NCBI RefSeq assembly: GCF_015265475.1
Contig: NZ_CP054493.1
Coordinates: 124,001-188,000 of the forward strand
Length of the DNA: 64,000 nt
DNA from: Candidatus Sulfurimonas marisnigri
GTDB taxonomy: Bacteria > Campylobacterota > Campylobacteria > Campylobacterales > Sulfurimonadaceae
Direction: 5' to 3'
Positions 51,883 to 60,969 of this stretch are shown piece after piece (the first letter of the stretch is position 1; the number at the start of each line of letters is the position of its first letter). Made by a program: the position numbers and the translations under genes. The notes under the pieces are model-generated. The model saw only the letters and a list, made by a program, of their open reading frames with translations. It was not told the origin of the DNA and did no database searches.

Positions 51883-51964
51883 TTGGTGAAAACCATGAAG
51901 AAAAACAGTACATTTTTTTTGTAACAGCGTAAAGTTTTTAGTTAATTTATCCCTAGTTATTCGA

Positions 51965-51970
51965 TATAAT
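51965..51970 (+). promoter_or_regulatory. Probable -10 box for the mscS-like gene and tamAB
   Basis: GATATAATACC carries TATAAT 50 bp before the ATG at 52021. It lies outside the IS, so the IS did not remove this promoter. Confidence 0.45.
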
Positions 51971-52020
51971 ACCAAACTTAATACAAGTCTATTTTTGCTT
52001 GAAGGAAGGAAGGTTAATTA

Positions 52021-52353
52021 ATGGGTTTAAGTATTTTATGGACTTTTGTTGTAATCCTTGTATCATATATTAGTTTTAGACTTTTTAAACGAATTTTAAA
52101 CAAGATTGCAAAAACTAAGTCAGTCGCTATAAAAAGACTTTTTTATATTCAAAAAGTTTTCGAGATATTGTTTTTTATCATAGCAATGGTTGCTATGTCA
52201 TTTGTTTGGAGCGTTGACTTAAAGGGTGCCTCTGTTTTTGCATCATCAATTTTTGCCATTATTGGTGTTGCGATGTTTGCACAGTGGTCAATACTAATTT
52301 TATACCCTAACAACCTCTTATTGCAAAAACCGGTTATCAGAATAAACAAATAA
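52021..52353 (+). CDS. MscS-family mechanosensitive channel, internally deleted short form
   Basis: This 110-aa protein has two N-terminal hydrophobic helices and the start of the MscS pore helix (GASVFASSIFAIIGVAMFAQWSIL). It then jumps directly to ILYPNNLLLQKPVIRI, which in MscS proteins is the end of the beta domain (IPNN-type motif). The rest of the pore helix and almost all of the beta domain, about 50-60 residues, is missing without loss of frame. Such a protein cannot form a normal channel. A strong ribosome-binding site (GGAAGGAAGG) precedes the ATG. It sits between the IS and the tamA-like gene. It could be a pseudogene or an assembly artefact. Confidence 0.7.
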   Translation: MGLSILWTFVVILVSYISFRLFKRILNKIAKTKSVAIKRLFYIQKVFEILFFIIAMVAMSFVWSVDLKGASVFASSIFAIIGVAMFAQWSILILYPNNLLLQKPVIRINK

Positions 52354-52397
52354 TCCACAATATCTACAAAGTACATAACTCATGCAAGGGGGTGAAG

Positions 52398-54092
52398 ATG
52401 AAGCAATTAACTTTTCTTTTATTATTGTTTTCTTCGCTTTTGCATGGAGATTTTGTACCTATTTACTTTCAAGGCAACCAACAGATAAAAGAGCGGGAAC
52501 TATATGAAGCATTAAATCTCTATAAACCCTACATGTATGAGTTTTGGAAAAAAGAACCAACTGTAAGCCCTGAAACAGCTACTTTACTTAGTGAAACTAT
52601 TAAAAACTTTTACCGTTCAAAAGGGTACTTTCATGCGGAAGTTACGCACACTAAGAGTAGTAAAGATGTGAATATTACAATTTCTGAAAAATCTCCTGTA
52701 CTTGTAGCCGCTATTTCAACAATATCAAAGCTGAAGATTCATTCCGCAATACCATTTAAAAAAGGGATGTTGTTTGATGCCGACAAATTTGATGTCAGCA
52801 AAAAAGACATAAAGCTTCTTTACGCAAACAGGGGTTACTGCAATGTAGAAATTGACTCCAAAGCGTGGATAGATATAGAAACAAACAATGCGTATCTTAT
52901 GTATGATGTTACTCCAAATAAGTTATGTTATTTCGGAGAGGTAGAGATAAACGCTCCTAAAAGTATTGACCCTCAGATTATTAGTTCAATGCTTCACATT
53001 AAACAAAACGATCCATTTTCTCCCCAAAAGGTACGCAGAAGCTATCAGAGCCTCTATGCAAATGAAGGAATCAGTAAAGTATTGATAGATACTGTTGTTA
53101 AAAACACAAATATTGCACCAGTAAGCGTCTCTGTAACTGAAATTGAAAAGCCGATTAGATTTCAAGCAGGTATTGGGGCGAGCAGTGATGAAGGGGCTAT
53201 GATCTCTCTTGGAGTGAAGCATAGAAATATATTTGGCAATCTAAAAACAGCTGCCGTAGAGACACGACTAACAGAGATAAAACAGACAATCAAAACAAAT
53301 TTTTTTATGCCTCTAAAAAATAGAAACTCAACAGGTGCAGAGATTGGTTTTGAGAAAGAAAAGTTTATAGGTTTTAAGGAGGATAGATATTTTGGAAGTA
53401 TCTTTCTTAAGCAGAGCGAGACCCCGCATATATTTCAAGAGATGCTTCTTTTTGACCATGTGACTACCTATGAGAGTGAGGATGAGAGTCTGTTCCCGCA
53501 AGGTCAGCTCTTTGTCACATCTGCAAAGCTTCAATGGAGCTATGACACTAGAGATGATATTCTTAATCCTAAAAAAGGCTATTTCCTCCGTCCTCAGCTA
53601 ACCGGCTCGATAAAGTCGCAAATATCGGATGCGAGTTATTACAAATATAATATATCCGGAGGGTATATAATCCCGCTGCTACCTTCTATTTTGGCATTAA
53701 AAGCAAACTTTGGTTCACTACGACTTTATGAGGGTAATATTCCGGCATCTTACCGTTTTTATGCAGGGGGGATGAACAGCAACCGCGCGTACAATTATAG
53801 AAAACTAGGTCCGGTTAATGAACACGGTAATCCAATAGGGCTCCATTCGATATTGGAGATGACGGCAGAATACAGATTTGCAATAAGCGGCAATTTCAGA
53901 GGAGTGGTTTTTAATGACACCACTTTTATAGGGGAGAATGAAACTCCAGAGTACAAGAGGGGTTACTATTCTCTTGGTGTGGGTGTCCGCTATGCTACCC
54001 CTATCGGTCCAATAGCACTCGATGTCGGATTTGACGCAGAGAATCCAACAAAGCAGTACGCTTTTCATTTTCATATAGGTGAACTGTTTTGA
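52398..54092 (+). CDS. tamA: Omp85-family outer membrane protein, TamA-like
   Basis: I choose the ATG at 52398 (MKQLTFLLLL), behind AAGGGGG; a GTG two codons earlier is possible. A signal peptide covers about 1-17. POTRA-like repeats fill the first half (VPIYFQGNQQIKERELYEAL, SKKDIKLLYANRGYCNVEID, KVRRSYQSLYANEGI). The second half is a 16-strand-type barrel with LQWSYDTRDDILNPKKGYFLRP and the family motif FYAGGMNSNRAYNYR. It overlaps the following TamB-like gene by 4 bp. Together they would insert some outer-membrane proteins or move lipids across the envelope. Confidence 0.88.
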   Translation: MKQLTFLLLLFSSLLHGDFVPIYFQGNQQIKERELYEALNLYKPYMYEFWKKEPTVSPETATLLSETIKNFYRSKGYFHAEVTHTKSSKDVNITISEKSPVLVAAISTISKLKIHSAIPFKKGMLFDADKFDVSKKDIKLLYANRGYCNVEIDSKAWIDIETNNAYLMYDVTPNKLCYFGEVEINAPKSIDPQIISSMLHIKQNDPFSPQKVRRSYQSLYANEGISKVLIDTVVKNTNIAPVSVSVTEIEKPIRFQAGIGASSDEGAMISLGVKHRNIFGNLKTAAVETRLTEIKQTIKTNFFMPLKNRNSTGAEIGFEKEKFIGFKEDRYFGSIFLKQSETPHIFQEMLLFDHVTTYESEDESLFPQGQLFVTSAKLQWSYDTRDDILNPKKGYFLRPQLTGSIKSQISDASYYKYNISGGYIIPLLPSILALKANFGSLRLYEGNIPASYRFYAGGMNSNRAYNYRKLGPVNEHGNPIGLHSILEMTAEYRFAISGNFRGVVFNDTTFIGENETPEYKRGYYSLGVGVRYATPIGPIALDVGFDAENPTKQYAFHFHIGELF

Positions 54093-56848
54093 TTGTAAGA
54101 ACCTATCTGTTTAGCTACTATTTGACAATCTTTATAACGGTTGTTGTTCTGGGCGTTGCAACCATACTTGTACATCCAGATTCTGTAAAGTATCTTGCAG
54201 ATAAGTTTTTAAAAGAAAACGAAATTGCGTATAGCAGAGTCGAAGGTTCTCTTCTTACGGGGGTGACTCTTCATGACATCAATTATGCGGATACTTTTAC
54301 TGCCAAAAGAGTTGAAGTGGGATACAACTTTTTTATGCTTTTTAATCCCACTCCAGTTATTAGAAAAATCAAAGCAGACAAAGTAGTGTTAAACCTTGAC
54401 AAGCTGCCAAAAAATCAAGAGGGCAGTGATGAGTTTTTTGCTTTTGCCATAGGAAAACTTCAGCTGAGAGATGCGAGTGTTATTTTTGAGGATGAGCGGT
54501 TTGTTTTTAATCTAAAGGCATCAAGGATTGATTACGGTAAAACCTTGGATGTGAGAAAACTTTTTATAGAGTTATTTACCCCATATGCAGATGCGACCAT
54601 AGATGGAAAAATAGATTCAAGCAGGCTTTATGCAAAAACTTTAGTTACACCTAAGGCATCAGTTACAAAAAAATATTTAGGATTTTTAGAGGGAGTTGCT
54701 AAAACAATTGCTATAGATGTTGATGCATCGCTGCAAAAAATATTTATGCGTACACATTTTAATCGATTAGGCTTCAGTGCAGACCAGAACATAAGAGTTG
54801 GCAATGCAGATGTGAATCTAACATATTTCACAAAAGAGGAGTACGTCTCTCTTGATAGCTCCTACACTCTCTCTTATCAAGAGTTTGAAGCAGAGGTAAA
54901 ACAAAACGGAATCTTTAGCTATTTTGGAGCCTATTTCTCTGAGTTAAGTGCAGAGTTGACAAAATACCCACAGCAACTCCCTTTTAAAAGATTTAGTGCG
55001 GAGTTTGCCGGAGATACAGAGAGTCTTGCAGGTAAGATAAAGACAGAGCAGTTTAATCTTAATATAAACTCAAAAGATTATAAAGAGTTTATGCTACATG
55101 TAGACAGTAAAGCTCTTGCCTTATCGTCTATCTCGCAGCTTCCAGATATGCTCAAAAAACACACTCTCACTGTTAATGCAGATGCCGTTATAGCGATATC
55201 TCCATTTTCACTGATTGGAACGTTCAACACACAAGGGCTTTATTGCAGTGCAGAGGGAAACATAGCACTAGATGGCAGCAGTCAGCTTTTTTTTGCACAG
55301 CTCTATCCAAAATTGGAGTTGGAGATTTTCAAATCATACCCTGCTGATATGTTCTCACCTTTGGAGTTTATATATTACAACGAAGATGAAAAAGCTGTTT
55401 TAAATCTTGATGCAAATATGTTTGGCCTTACTCTTTTTAAAAGTGGCACGTCTCTTAACGGACTTGGAAATTTCGGTTCACAGAGTTTTGATGTCAAAGG
55501 GGGAATCTCTGATAAAAATGATGCAAATATAACACTTAGCGCAAACATACCATCACTCAACACACTGTTGAGTGAATTTGGCTTGGTAAAACCAGAAGAT
55601 GGCATTTTCTTTGATGCAGAGGCAAAAATAGAGGCATCCGTGGATTTTTCAGAAAATATGCAGATAAAAAGCCGTCTTCACATCCCTTGGTCTATCGCAA
55701 GAGTTGATACTAAAACGGCATACACGGTAGAAAACATTTATTTTGAGGCAACCACGACAAATAGAGATATAACTATTGAGCAATATACTCTGGACTTTAA
55801 AAATCATAATTTTAACTCTCAAAAAAAGTCAAAAATAAGTTTTGACAACAATGCAACTTTAAAACTAAAAGAGTTTTGGATATATGATAACCTTCTTGTG
55901 ACGGGTCTCTTCAACCCTGTTCAAATGAAAGGGGATTTGCAGATAAAAAGTGATATGTTTAAATATGAGGGTAAAGAAGCAAGCGTAACACTAAAAGCCG
56001 ATGTGGATATCTCCTTGGATGGCAACGGTACACAAAAAATAGAGGGGGATATAACACTGCTTGATGGTGTTATAACGTATGAGCCACCAGTTGAATATAC
56101 AATCTCAGACGACATAATAATTATACAGGATATCAAACCGCAAGCGCAGAGTAAGCGTTTTATAAATATACATGTAAACTCTCTAAAGCCTATTGCATAT
56201 AAAACAAAAAATATTGATTTGCGCTTTGTTCCCGATATGGTTCTTTGGCAGGAGCCGTCACGACCTTTGGCTCTTTTAGGAATGGTAACAATTGAAGAGG
56301 GGAGAGTGACGGCAAGCGACAAACTCTTTACATTTGAGAAGAGTGAGGTTTATTTTAATGGAGCAAGTCCGATAAACCCGCATCTGAGCCTGAACATGCA
56401 CTATCAGACATTGAACTACATCGATATAGAGATATATATTACAAACACTCTCGCTTCACCTATAGTGATATTTAAGTCAACACCATATTTAAGCCAAAAC
56501 GACATAATGTCATACATACTCTTTGGAGAACCGGCAGCCTCAGCTTTTGATAGCTCATCTGGGGCAAAAACCTCTGTCAGCTCCCTGCTTTTGGCAACCG
56601 GAGTAAAGCAGATATTTAATGACACGGCAGGGGTGAATATAGACACATTAAATGTATTGACAAACGAAGAGGGTACTCTGGGGTATGAAATCGGGGCGCG
56701 TTTTAGCGATAAGTTAAGAGTTATATACAAGAACGATACAATTTCGAGCATAATATTGCAATACAGTTTTAGCAAATCTATTAGATTAGATATTAATCTC
56801 CACGAGACTGGGCAGGGAATAAATATACTGTATGTAAAAGACTTTTAA
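54089..56848 (+). CDS. tamB: TamB-like translocation and assembly module protein (AsmA-like)
   Basis: This 919-aa protein starts at TTG 54089, overlapping the TamA stop codon. An N-terminal membrane anchor (about 3-25) is followed by AsmA/TamB-type repetitive beta sequence. The C-terminal DUF490 domain contains GMVTIEEGRVTASDKLFTFE, the ILFGEPAAS-type segment and a final beta-strand pattern. It is shorter than the roughly 1260-aa E. coli protein. TamB bridges inner and outer membranes with TamA, and AsmA-like proteins may conduct phospholipids. The gene pair is tightly coupled. Confidence 0.88.
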   Translation: MIVRTYLFSYYLTIFITVVVLGVATILVHPDSVKYLADKFLKENEIAYSRVEGSLLTGVTLHDINYADTFTAKRVEVGYNFFMLFNPTPVIRKIKADKVVLNLDKLPKNQEGSDEFFAFAIGKLQLRDASVIFEDERFVFNLKASRIDYGKTLDVRKLFIELFTPYADATIDGKIDSSRLYAKTLVTPKASVTKKYLGFLEGVAKTIAIDVDASLQKIFMRTHFNRLGFSADQNIRVGNADVNLTYFTKEEYVSLDSSYTLSYQEFEAEVKQNGIFSYFGAYFSELSAELTKYPQQLPFKRFSAEFAGDTESLAGKIKTEQFNLNINSKDYKEFMLHVDSKALALSSISQLPDMLKKHTLTVNADAVIAISPFSLIGTFNTQGLYCSAEGNIALDGSSQLFFAQLYPKLELEIFKSYPADMFSPLEFIYYNEDEKAVLNLDANMFGLTLFKSGTSLNGLGNFGSQSFDVKGGISDKNDANITLSANIPSLNTLLSEFGLVKPEDGIFFDAEAKIEASVDFSENMQIKSRLHIPWSIARVDTKTAYTVENIYFEATTTNRDITIEQYTLDFKNHNFNSQKKSKISFDNNATLKLKEFWIYDNLLVTGLFNPVQMKGDLQIKSDMFKYEGKEASVTLKADVDISLDGNGTQKIEGDITLLDGVITYEPPVEYTISDDIIIIQDIKPQAQSKRFINIHVNSLKPIAYKTKNIDLRFVPDMVLWQEPSRPLALLGMVTIEEGRVTASDKLFTFEKSEVYFNGASPINPHLSLNMHYQTLNYIDIEIYITNTLASPIVIFKSTPYLSQNDIMSYILFGEPAASAFDSSSGAKTSVSSLLLATGVKQIFNDTAGVNIDTLNVLTNEEGTLGYEIGARFSDKLRVIYKNDTISSIILQYSFSKSIRLDINLHETGQGINILYVKDF

Positions 56849-56931
56849 CTGACCCCAAAGAAACTTATGTGACCAATAAAAATCAAGACAGATTACCGAA
56901 GTATTTGCTTTAATATAAAGCTATATTGATG

Positions 56932-56994
56932 TTTTATATATTTTTTATATTATTATTATAATTATTGCTATACAATATCAGCAAATATATAAAA
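56932..56994. repeat. 12-bp AT-only inverted repeat upstream of gap
   Basis: TTTTATATATTT (56932-56943) and AAATATATAAAA (56983-56994) are perfect complements 39 bp apart in the 174-bp gap before the sugar operon. It may bracket the promoter (TATACAAT near 56969-56976). AT-only sequence makes chance likely. Confidence 0.35.
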
Positions 56995-57022
56995 AATAAT
57001 AATAAACGCTAAGGAATAAAAA

Positions 57023-58015
57023 ATGGCACTTAAAGTAGCAATAAATGGAACAGGTCGTATAGGAATTAGTGTAGCTAAAATCATAGCATCTCGTGATGAT
57101 GTTGAGCTAGTAGCAATAAACACAACTGCAAAGCATGATATGCTTGAGTATCTTTTTAAGTTTGATAGTGTTCATAAAGGCATTGATGCTAAAGTAATTG
57201 ATGATAAAACAATAGAAATTGATGGTAAGAAAGTAGCACTGTTTTCTACTCGTAGCCTTGATGAGCTTGATTTTGGTTCTGCTGGCGCTGAGTTAGTTAT
57301 TGAGTGTACTGGTGCATTTTTGACAACAGAAAAAGCACAGGGTTATCTGAAAAATGGTGTTAAAAAAGTTGTTATGTCTGCACCTGCCAAAGATGATACA
57401 CCTACTTTTGTTTTAAATATTAATACAAATGATTATAAAGGTGAAGCAATCATATCTAATGCTAGTTGTACTACAAACTGTTTAGCTCCAATCTGTAAAG
57501 TTCTTGATGATACTTTTGGAATTGAGAATGGCTTGATGACTACAATTCACTCATACACAAATGATCAAAATATACTTGATGTAAAACATAGCTCTGATAA
57601 GCGTCGTGCACGTGCAGCGGCTATAAACATGATTCCAACTACGACAGGAGCTGCTAAAGCAATAGCTAAAGTTATGCCACACCTTAAAGGTAAACTAAAC
57701 GGTTATGCTATGCGTGTTCCTACTCCAAATGTGTCTGTAGTTGATTTAACAGTTAATCTAAAAAAAGAGACAACCGTTGAAGAGGTAAATGCAGCTTTTA
57801 ATGCAGCAGCAGCAGGAGAATTTTTAGGTTTAATAGAAATTGATAACGATAAACGTGTTTCTAGTGACTTTATCGGTTCTACTTACAGCTCTTCTTACAT
57901 ACCTGATATGACTAGCCTAGTTGATGGCAAGACACTAAAAGTACTTGCTTGGTATGATAATGAGTGGGGATACAGCAGCCGACTTGTTGATATGTGTGTG
58001 CTTGTCGGAAAGTAA
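57023..58015 (+). CDS. gap: Glyceraldehyde-3-phosphate dehydrogenase, type I
   Basis: This 330-aa enzyme shows the Rossmann start KVAINGTGRIGISVAK and active-site Cys149 (SNASCTTNCLAP) with the later histidine in THISYTNDQ-type sequence (here TIHSYTNDQ). The segment after the second strand is INTTAKHD, without the aspartate that normally holds the NAD ribose, so dual or NADP use is possible. It heads a six-gene sugar operon (pgi, glucan phosphorylase-like, pfkA, CBM48 protein, nucleotidyltransferase fusion) and would run glycolysis or gluconeogenesis there. AAGGA precedes the ATG. Confidence 0.94.
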   Translation: MALKVAINGTGRIGISVAKIIASRDDVELVAINTTAKHDMLEYLFKFDSVHKGIDAKVIDDKTIEIDGKKVALFSTRSLDELDFGSAGAELVIECTGAFLTTEKAQGYLKNGVKKVVMSAPAKDDTPTFVLNINTNDYKGEAIISNASCTTNCLAPICKVLDDTFGIENGLMTTIHSYTNDQNILDVKHSSDKRRARAAAINMIPTTTGAAKAIAKVMPHLKGKLNGYAMRVPTPNVSVVDLTVNLKKETTVEEVNAAFNAAAAGEFLGLIEIDNDKRVSSDFIGSTYSSSYIPDMTSLVDGKTLKVLAWYDNEWGYSSRLVDMCVLVGK

Positions 58016-58018
58016 GTA

Positions 58019-59263
58019 ATGCTGACATTTCAAAAATATTTTCCTCTTGAAGATACTCCAGAGAATGCGAGTATTATGCAAAGTGCTATGGCAGTTGTAA
58101 AAGATGAAATGCAGAGTAATCAAATTGGTTATTATAAATTGCCATCAAATTCACTATCGCTTCTTGAGAGATTAAAGGAGATAGATAGTGGTGTATTTAC
58201 GCAAATTATAATTATCGGTATTGGAGGCTCTTCACTTGGAATTAAAGCGATTGATTCAATTTTACGCCCCTACACACCAAATGCTAAAGAGGTTTTGTAT
58301 TTTGAAAATTCTGACCCTATAACAATATCTGAAACATTAACTAAAATTAAAAAAGACAAAGCTGCATTTTTTATAATCTCAAAATCAGGCTCAACCATTG
58401 AAACAACTTCAATTTTAAAAACTGTTATTGCCACATGTAAGTTAGACCTTGATGGAGTTGACCGTAAACGTGTTTTTGCTATTACCGATAAGGACTCTGC
58501 ACTCTCAAAATTTGCCCAACATCACAATCTTAAGGAATTTAATATACCTGATAATGTTGGAGGACGCTTTTCTGTGCTTAGTGCAGTTGGTGTGGTGCCA
58601 CTTCAAATGGCAGGTTATGATGTGCAAAATATTTTAAAAGGTGCACAAGAGTTTATAACAAGTTTTTTTGAAGGAGGTGAGAATCATCTACTTGAAAAAG
58701 CGTGCTACATGTACATTAATTCTAAGAATCATGGCATTAATGTTCTTTTCTCTTATGCTGACCATCTTGAAGGTTTAACAAAGTGGTATGTACAGCTTTG
58801 GGGTGAGTCACTCGGTAAAATAGATTTTAATGGCAATAGAGTAGGACTAACACCTATCGGATTAATTGGTTCAGTTGATCAGCACTCGTTTTTAGAACTT
58901 ATTATTGAAGGACCTCACGATAAAAGTGTTACCTTTATAAGTATTAAGGATGCCGGAAATAATCTTAAAATTCCAGATATTTCACTTTATGGTATTGAGA
59001 AGACAGACTTTATCAATAATCAAAGTTTCAACACACTTATCAATGCCCAGTGCGATGCTACAATGCAGAGTGTTATTCAGTCTGATATAGCAGTTGATGC
59101 TATTTCTTTTGACAAAGTAACACCTGGAAATATTGGTGCAATTATTATCTATTATGAGCTATTAACCTCACTTATGGGTGCGATGCTTATGATTAACACC
59201 TATAATCAACCAGGTGTAGAGCTTGGTAAAGAAATTCTATATAAAAATTTAGAAAAAAATTAA
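58019..59263 (+). CDS. pgi: Glucose-6-phosphate isomerase (short form)
   Basis: This 414-aa enzyme has IGIGGSSLGIKAID and the sugar-phosphate loop SKSGSTIETTS, with the catalytic glutamate in NVGGRFSVLS and the histidine in SVDQHSFLELI. The length matches short bacterial PGI forms, not the roughly 550-aa E. coli type. It interconverts glucose-6-P and fructose-6-P, linking stored glycogen to glycolysis. It follows gap by 3 bp and precedes the phosphorylase-like gene by 10 bp. Confidence 0.94.
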   Translation: MLTFQKYFPLEDTPENASIMQSAMAVVKDEMQSNQIGYYKLPSNSLSLLERLKEIDSGVFTQIIIIGIGGSSLGIKAIDSILRPYTPNAKEVLYFENSDPITISETLTKIKKDKAAFFIISKSGSTIETTSILKTVIATCKLDLDGVDRKRVFAITDKDSALSKFAQHHNLKEFNIPDNVGGRFSVLSAVGVVPLQMAGYDVQNILKGAQEFITSFFEGGENHLLEKACYMYINSKNHGINVLFSYADHLEGLTKWYVQLWGESLGKIDFNGNRVGLTPIGLIGSVDQHSFLELIIEGPHDKSVTFISIKDAGNNLKIPDISLYGIEKTDFINNQSFNTLINAQCDATMQSVIQSDIAVDAISFDKVTPGNIGAIIIYYELLTSLMGAMLMINTYNQPGVELGKEILYKNLEKN

Positions 59264-59273
59264 AGGAAATTTT

Positions 59274-60923
59274 ATGAATCTATTCTCATATGATATTAAC
59301 GAAAAGTACAAGACATCAGTTGCATACTTTTCTATGGAATTCGCAATTGATCAGGCTTTAAAAATATACTCTGGTGGTCTAGGGTTTCTAGCAGGGTCAC
59401 ATATGCGCAGTGTTTTTGATCTTAAGCAAAACGTTATCGGTATAGGTATGCTTTGGAGTTTTGGCTATTATGACCAATCACGAAATGAAAACCGCTCTCT
59501 TAGACCGCAATATACACGAAAACATTACTATTTTCTAGAAGAGCTTGACGTTAAAGTAACTGTAAAAATTCATGGTGAAGATGTTATGATCAAAGCATTT
59601 TTGGTACGTCCAGATATTTTTGGTACAGCACCGATGATTCTTCTCTCAACAGATATTCCTGAAAATGATTATCTTGCACAAACTATTACTCATAAGCTCT
59701 ATGATGGAAATGAGCGTACCCGTGTGGCACAAGAGATAGTTTTGGGAATCGGCGGTACAAAAGTTCTTGAAGCTTTAAATCAATCAATAGATATTTATCA
59801 TATGAATGAAGGGCATTCTCTACCTCTGGCTTATGAACTATATTCACGATATAAAGATATGGATGAAGTGCGCAAGCATGTTGTTTTTACAACACATACT
59901 CCAGAAAAAGCTGGTAATGAAGAGCACAATATTCACTTTTTACATGAGATGGGTTTCTTTAGTAATCATTCACTTGCTGAAGTTCGTCAAATTACCGGCT
60001 ACAACAATGATGATAATTTTAGTCTTACTGTTGGTGCACTGAGAGCTTCTAAAATAGCAAATGGGGTATCTAAGATTCATGGTATAGTTGCTAATGAGAT
60101 GTGGGCAAATGTTGAAAATAAATGTGAAATTATTTCAATAACAAATGCTCAGAATAAAAAGTATTGGACTGATAAAGCACTGATACGTGCACTTGATGAA
60201 CATGAAGATTATGAAGTCATAGCACGAAAAAAGCATCTTAAAAAAATTCTTTTTGAAATAGTAGCAAATCAAACAGGAAAAATATTCAACCCTGAAGTAT
60301 TAACTATAGTCTGGGCACGACGCTTTGCAGAGTATAAACGACCAGGACTATTAAAATATGATATTGACAGATTTATAAAATTTATTAAAAATACAGACAG
60401 ACCAGTACAGATAATATGGGCAGGAAAACCTTATCCAACTGATGAAGGGGCTATGGAAATATTTAATGAACTTGTACATATGAGCCATTATTATAAAAAC
60501 ATGGCAGTTCTTGTGGGGTATGAACTGTATCTATCACGTCTTATGAAAGAGGGAAGTGATGTGTGGCTAAATACACCTCGTATTACACGTGAAGCTAGTG
60601 GTACAAGTGGTATGACAGCTAGTATGAATGGTTCAGTTCACTTGTCTATTGATGATGGCTGGCATCCTGAGTTTGCTCTAGATGGTAAAAACGCATTTAC
60701 TATCCCCGCACTTGACCATAAGCTTCCTATTGAAGAGCAGGACCGTATAGATAATAAAAATTTGATGGATATTTTAGAGAATAAGATTATTCCAATTTAT
60801 TATGATGAGCCAGCTAAATGGACAGAAATCATGAAAAGCGCTATGACAGACGTTGAGTTCGAGTTTAATTCAGGCCGTATGGTAGCGGAATACTATATAC
60901 ATATGTATGACTATAAAAGTTGA
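59274..60923 (+). CDS. Alpha-glucan phosphorylase-like protein (GT35) lacking the PLP lysine
   Basis: This 549-aa protein has the short-type glucan phosphorylase pattern: YFSMEFAI with SGGLGFLAG, HMNEGHS, TTHTPEKAGNE, WARRFAEYKRP and a C-terminal EASGTSGM segment. The family PLP lysine lies directly after that methionine (GxxMK); here residue 448 is threonine (codon ACA, 60615-60617). Without it pyridoxal phosphate cannot be held covalently, so normal phosphorylase chemistry is in doubt. The gene sits between pgi and pfkA, beside a glycogen-binding protein, so a glycogen role is still likely. AAAGGA precedes the ATG. Confidence 0.85.
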   Translation: MNLFSYDINEKYKTSVAYFSMEFAIDQALKIYSGGLGFLAGSHMRSVFDLKQNVIGIGMLWSFGYYDQSRNENRSLRPQYTRKHYYFLEELDVKVTVKIHGEDVMIKAFLVRPDIFGTAPMILLSTDIPENDYLAQTITHKLYDGNERTRVAQEIVLGIGGTKVLEALNQSIDIYHMNEGHSLPLAYELYSRYKDMDEVRKHVVFTTHTPEKAGNEEHNIHFLHEMGFFSNHSLAEVRQITGYNNDDNFSLTVGALRASKIANGVSKIHGIVANEMWANVENKCEIISITNAQNKKYWTDKALIRALDEHEDYEVIARKKHLKKILFEIVANQTGKIFNPEVLTIVWARRFAEYKRPGLLKYDIDRFIKFIKNTDRPVQIIWAGKPYPTDEGAMEIFNELVHMSHYYKNMAVLVGYELYLSRLMKEGSDVWLNTPRITREASGTSGMTASMNGSVHLSIDDGWHPEFALDGKNAFTIPALDHKLPIEEQDRIDNKNLMDILENKIIPIYYDEPAKWTEIMKSAMTDVEFEFNSGRMVAEYYIHMYDYKS

Positions 60924-60969
60924 TGAAATGAGCTCAAATTTAAACTTTATGCAAGGAGGAGAGTAGATA

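Noticed and set aside
50455-52020. Duplicate of the tRNA-Leu 3' end as attR
   Set aside because: I searched by eye and found no direct repeat of the tRNA end on the far side of the remnant.
56932-56994. Inverted repeat before gap as a regulatory stem
   Set aside because: It consists only of A and T with a 39-bp loop, so chance pairing is likely; listed as a repeat only.
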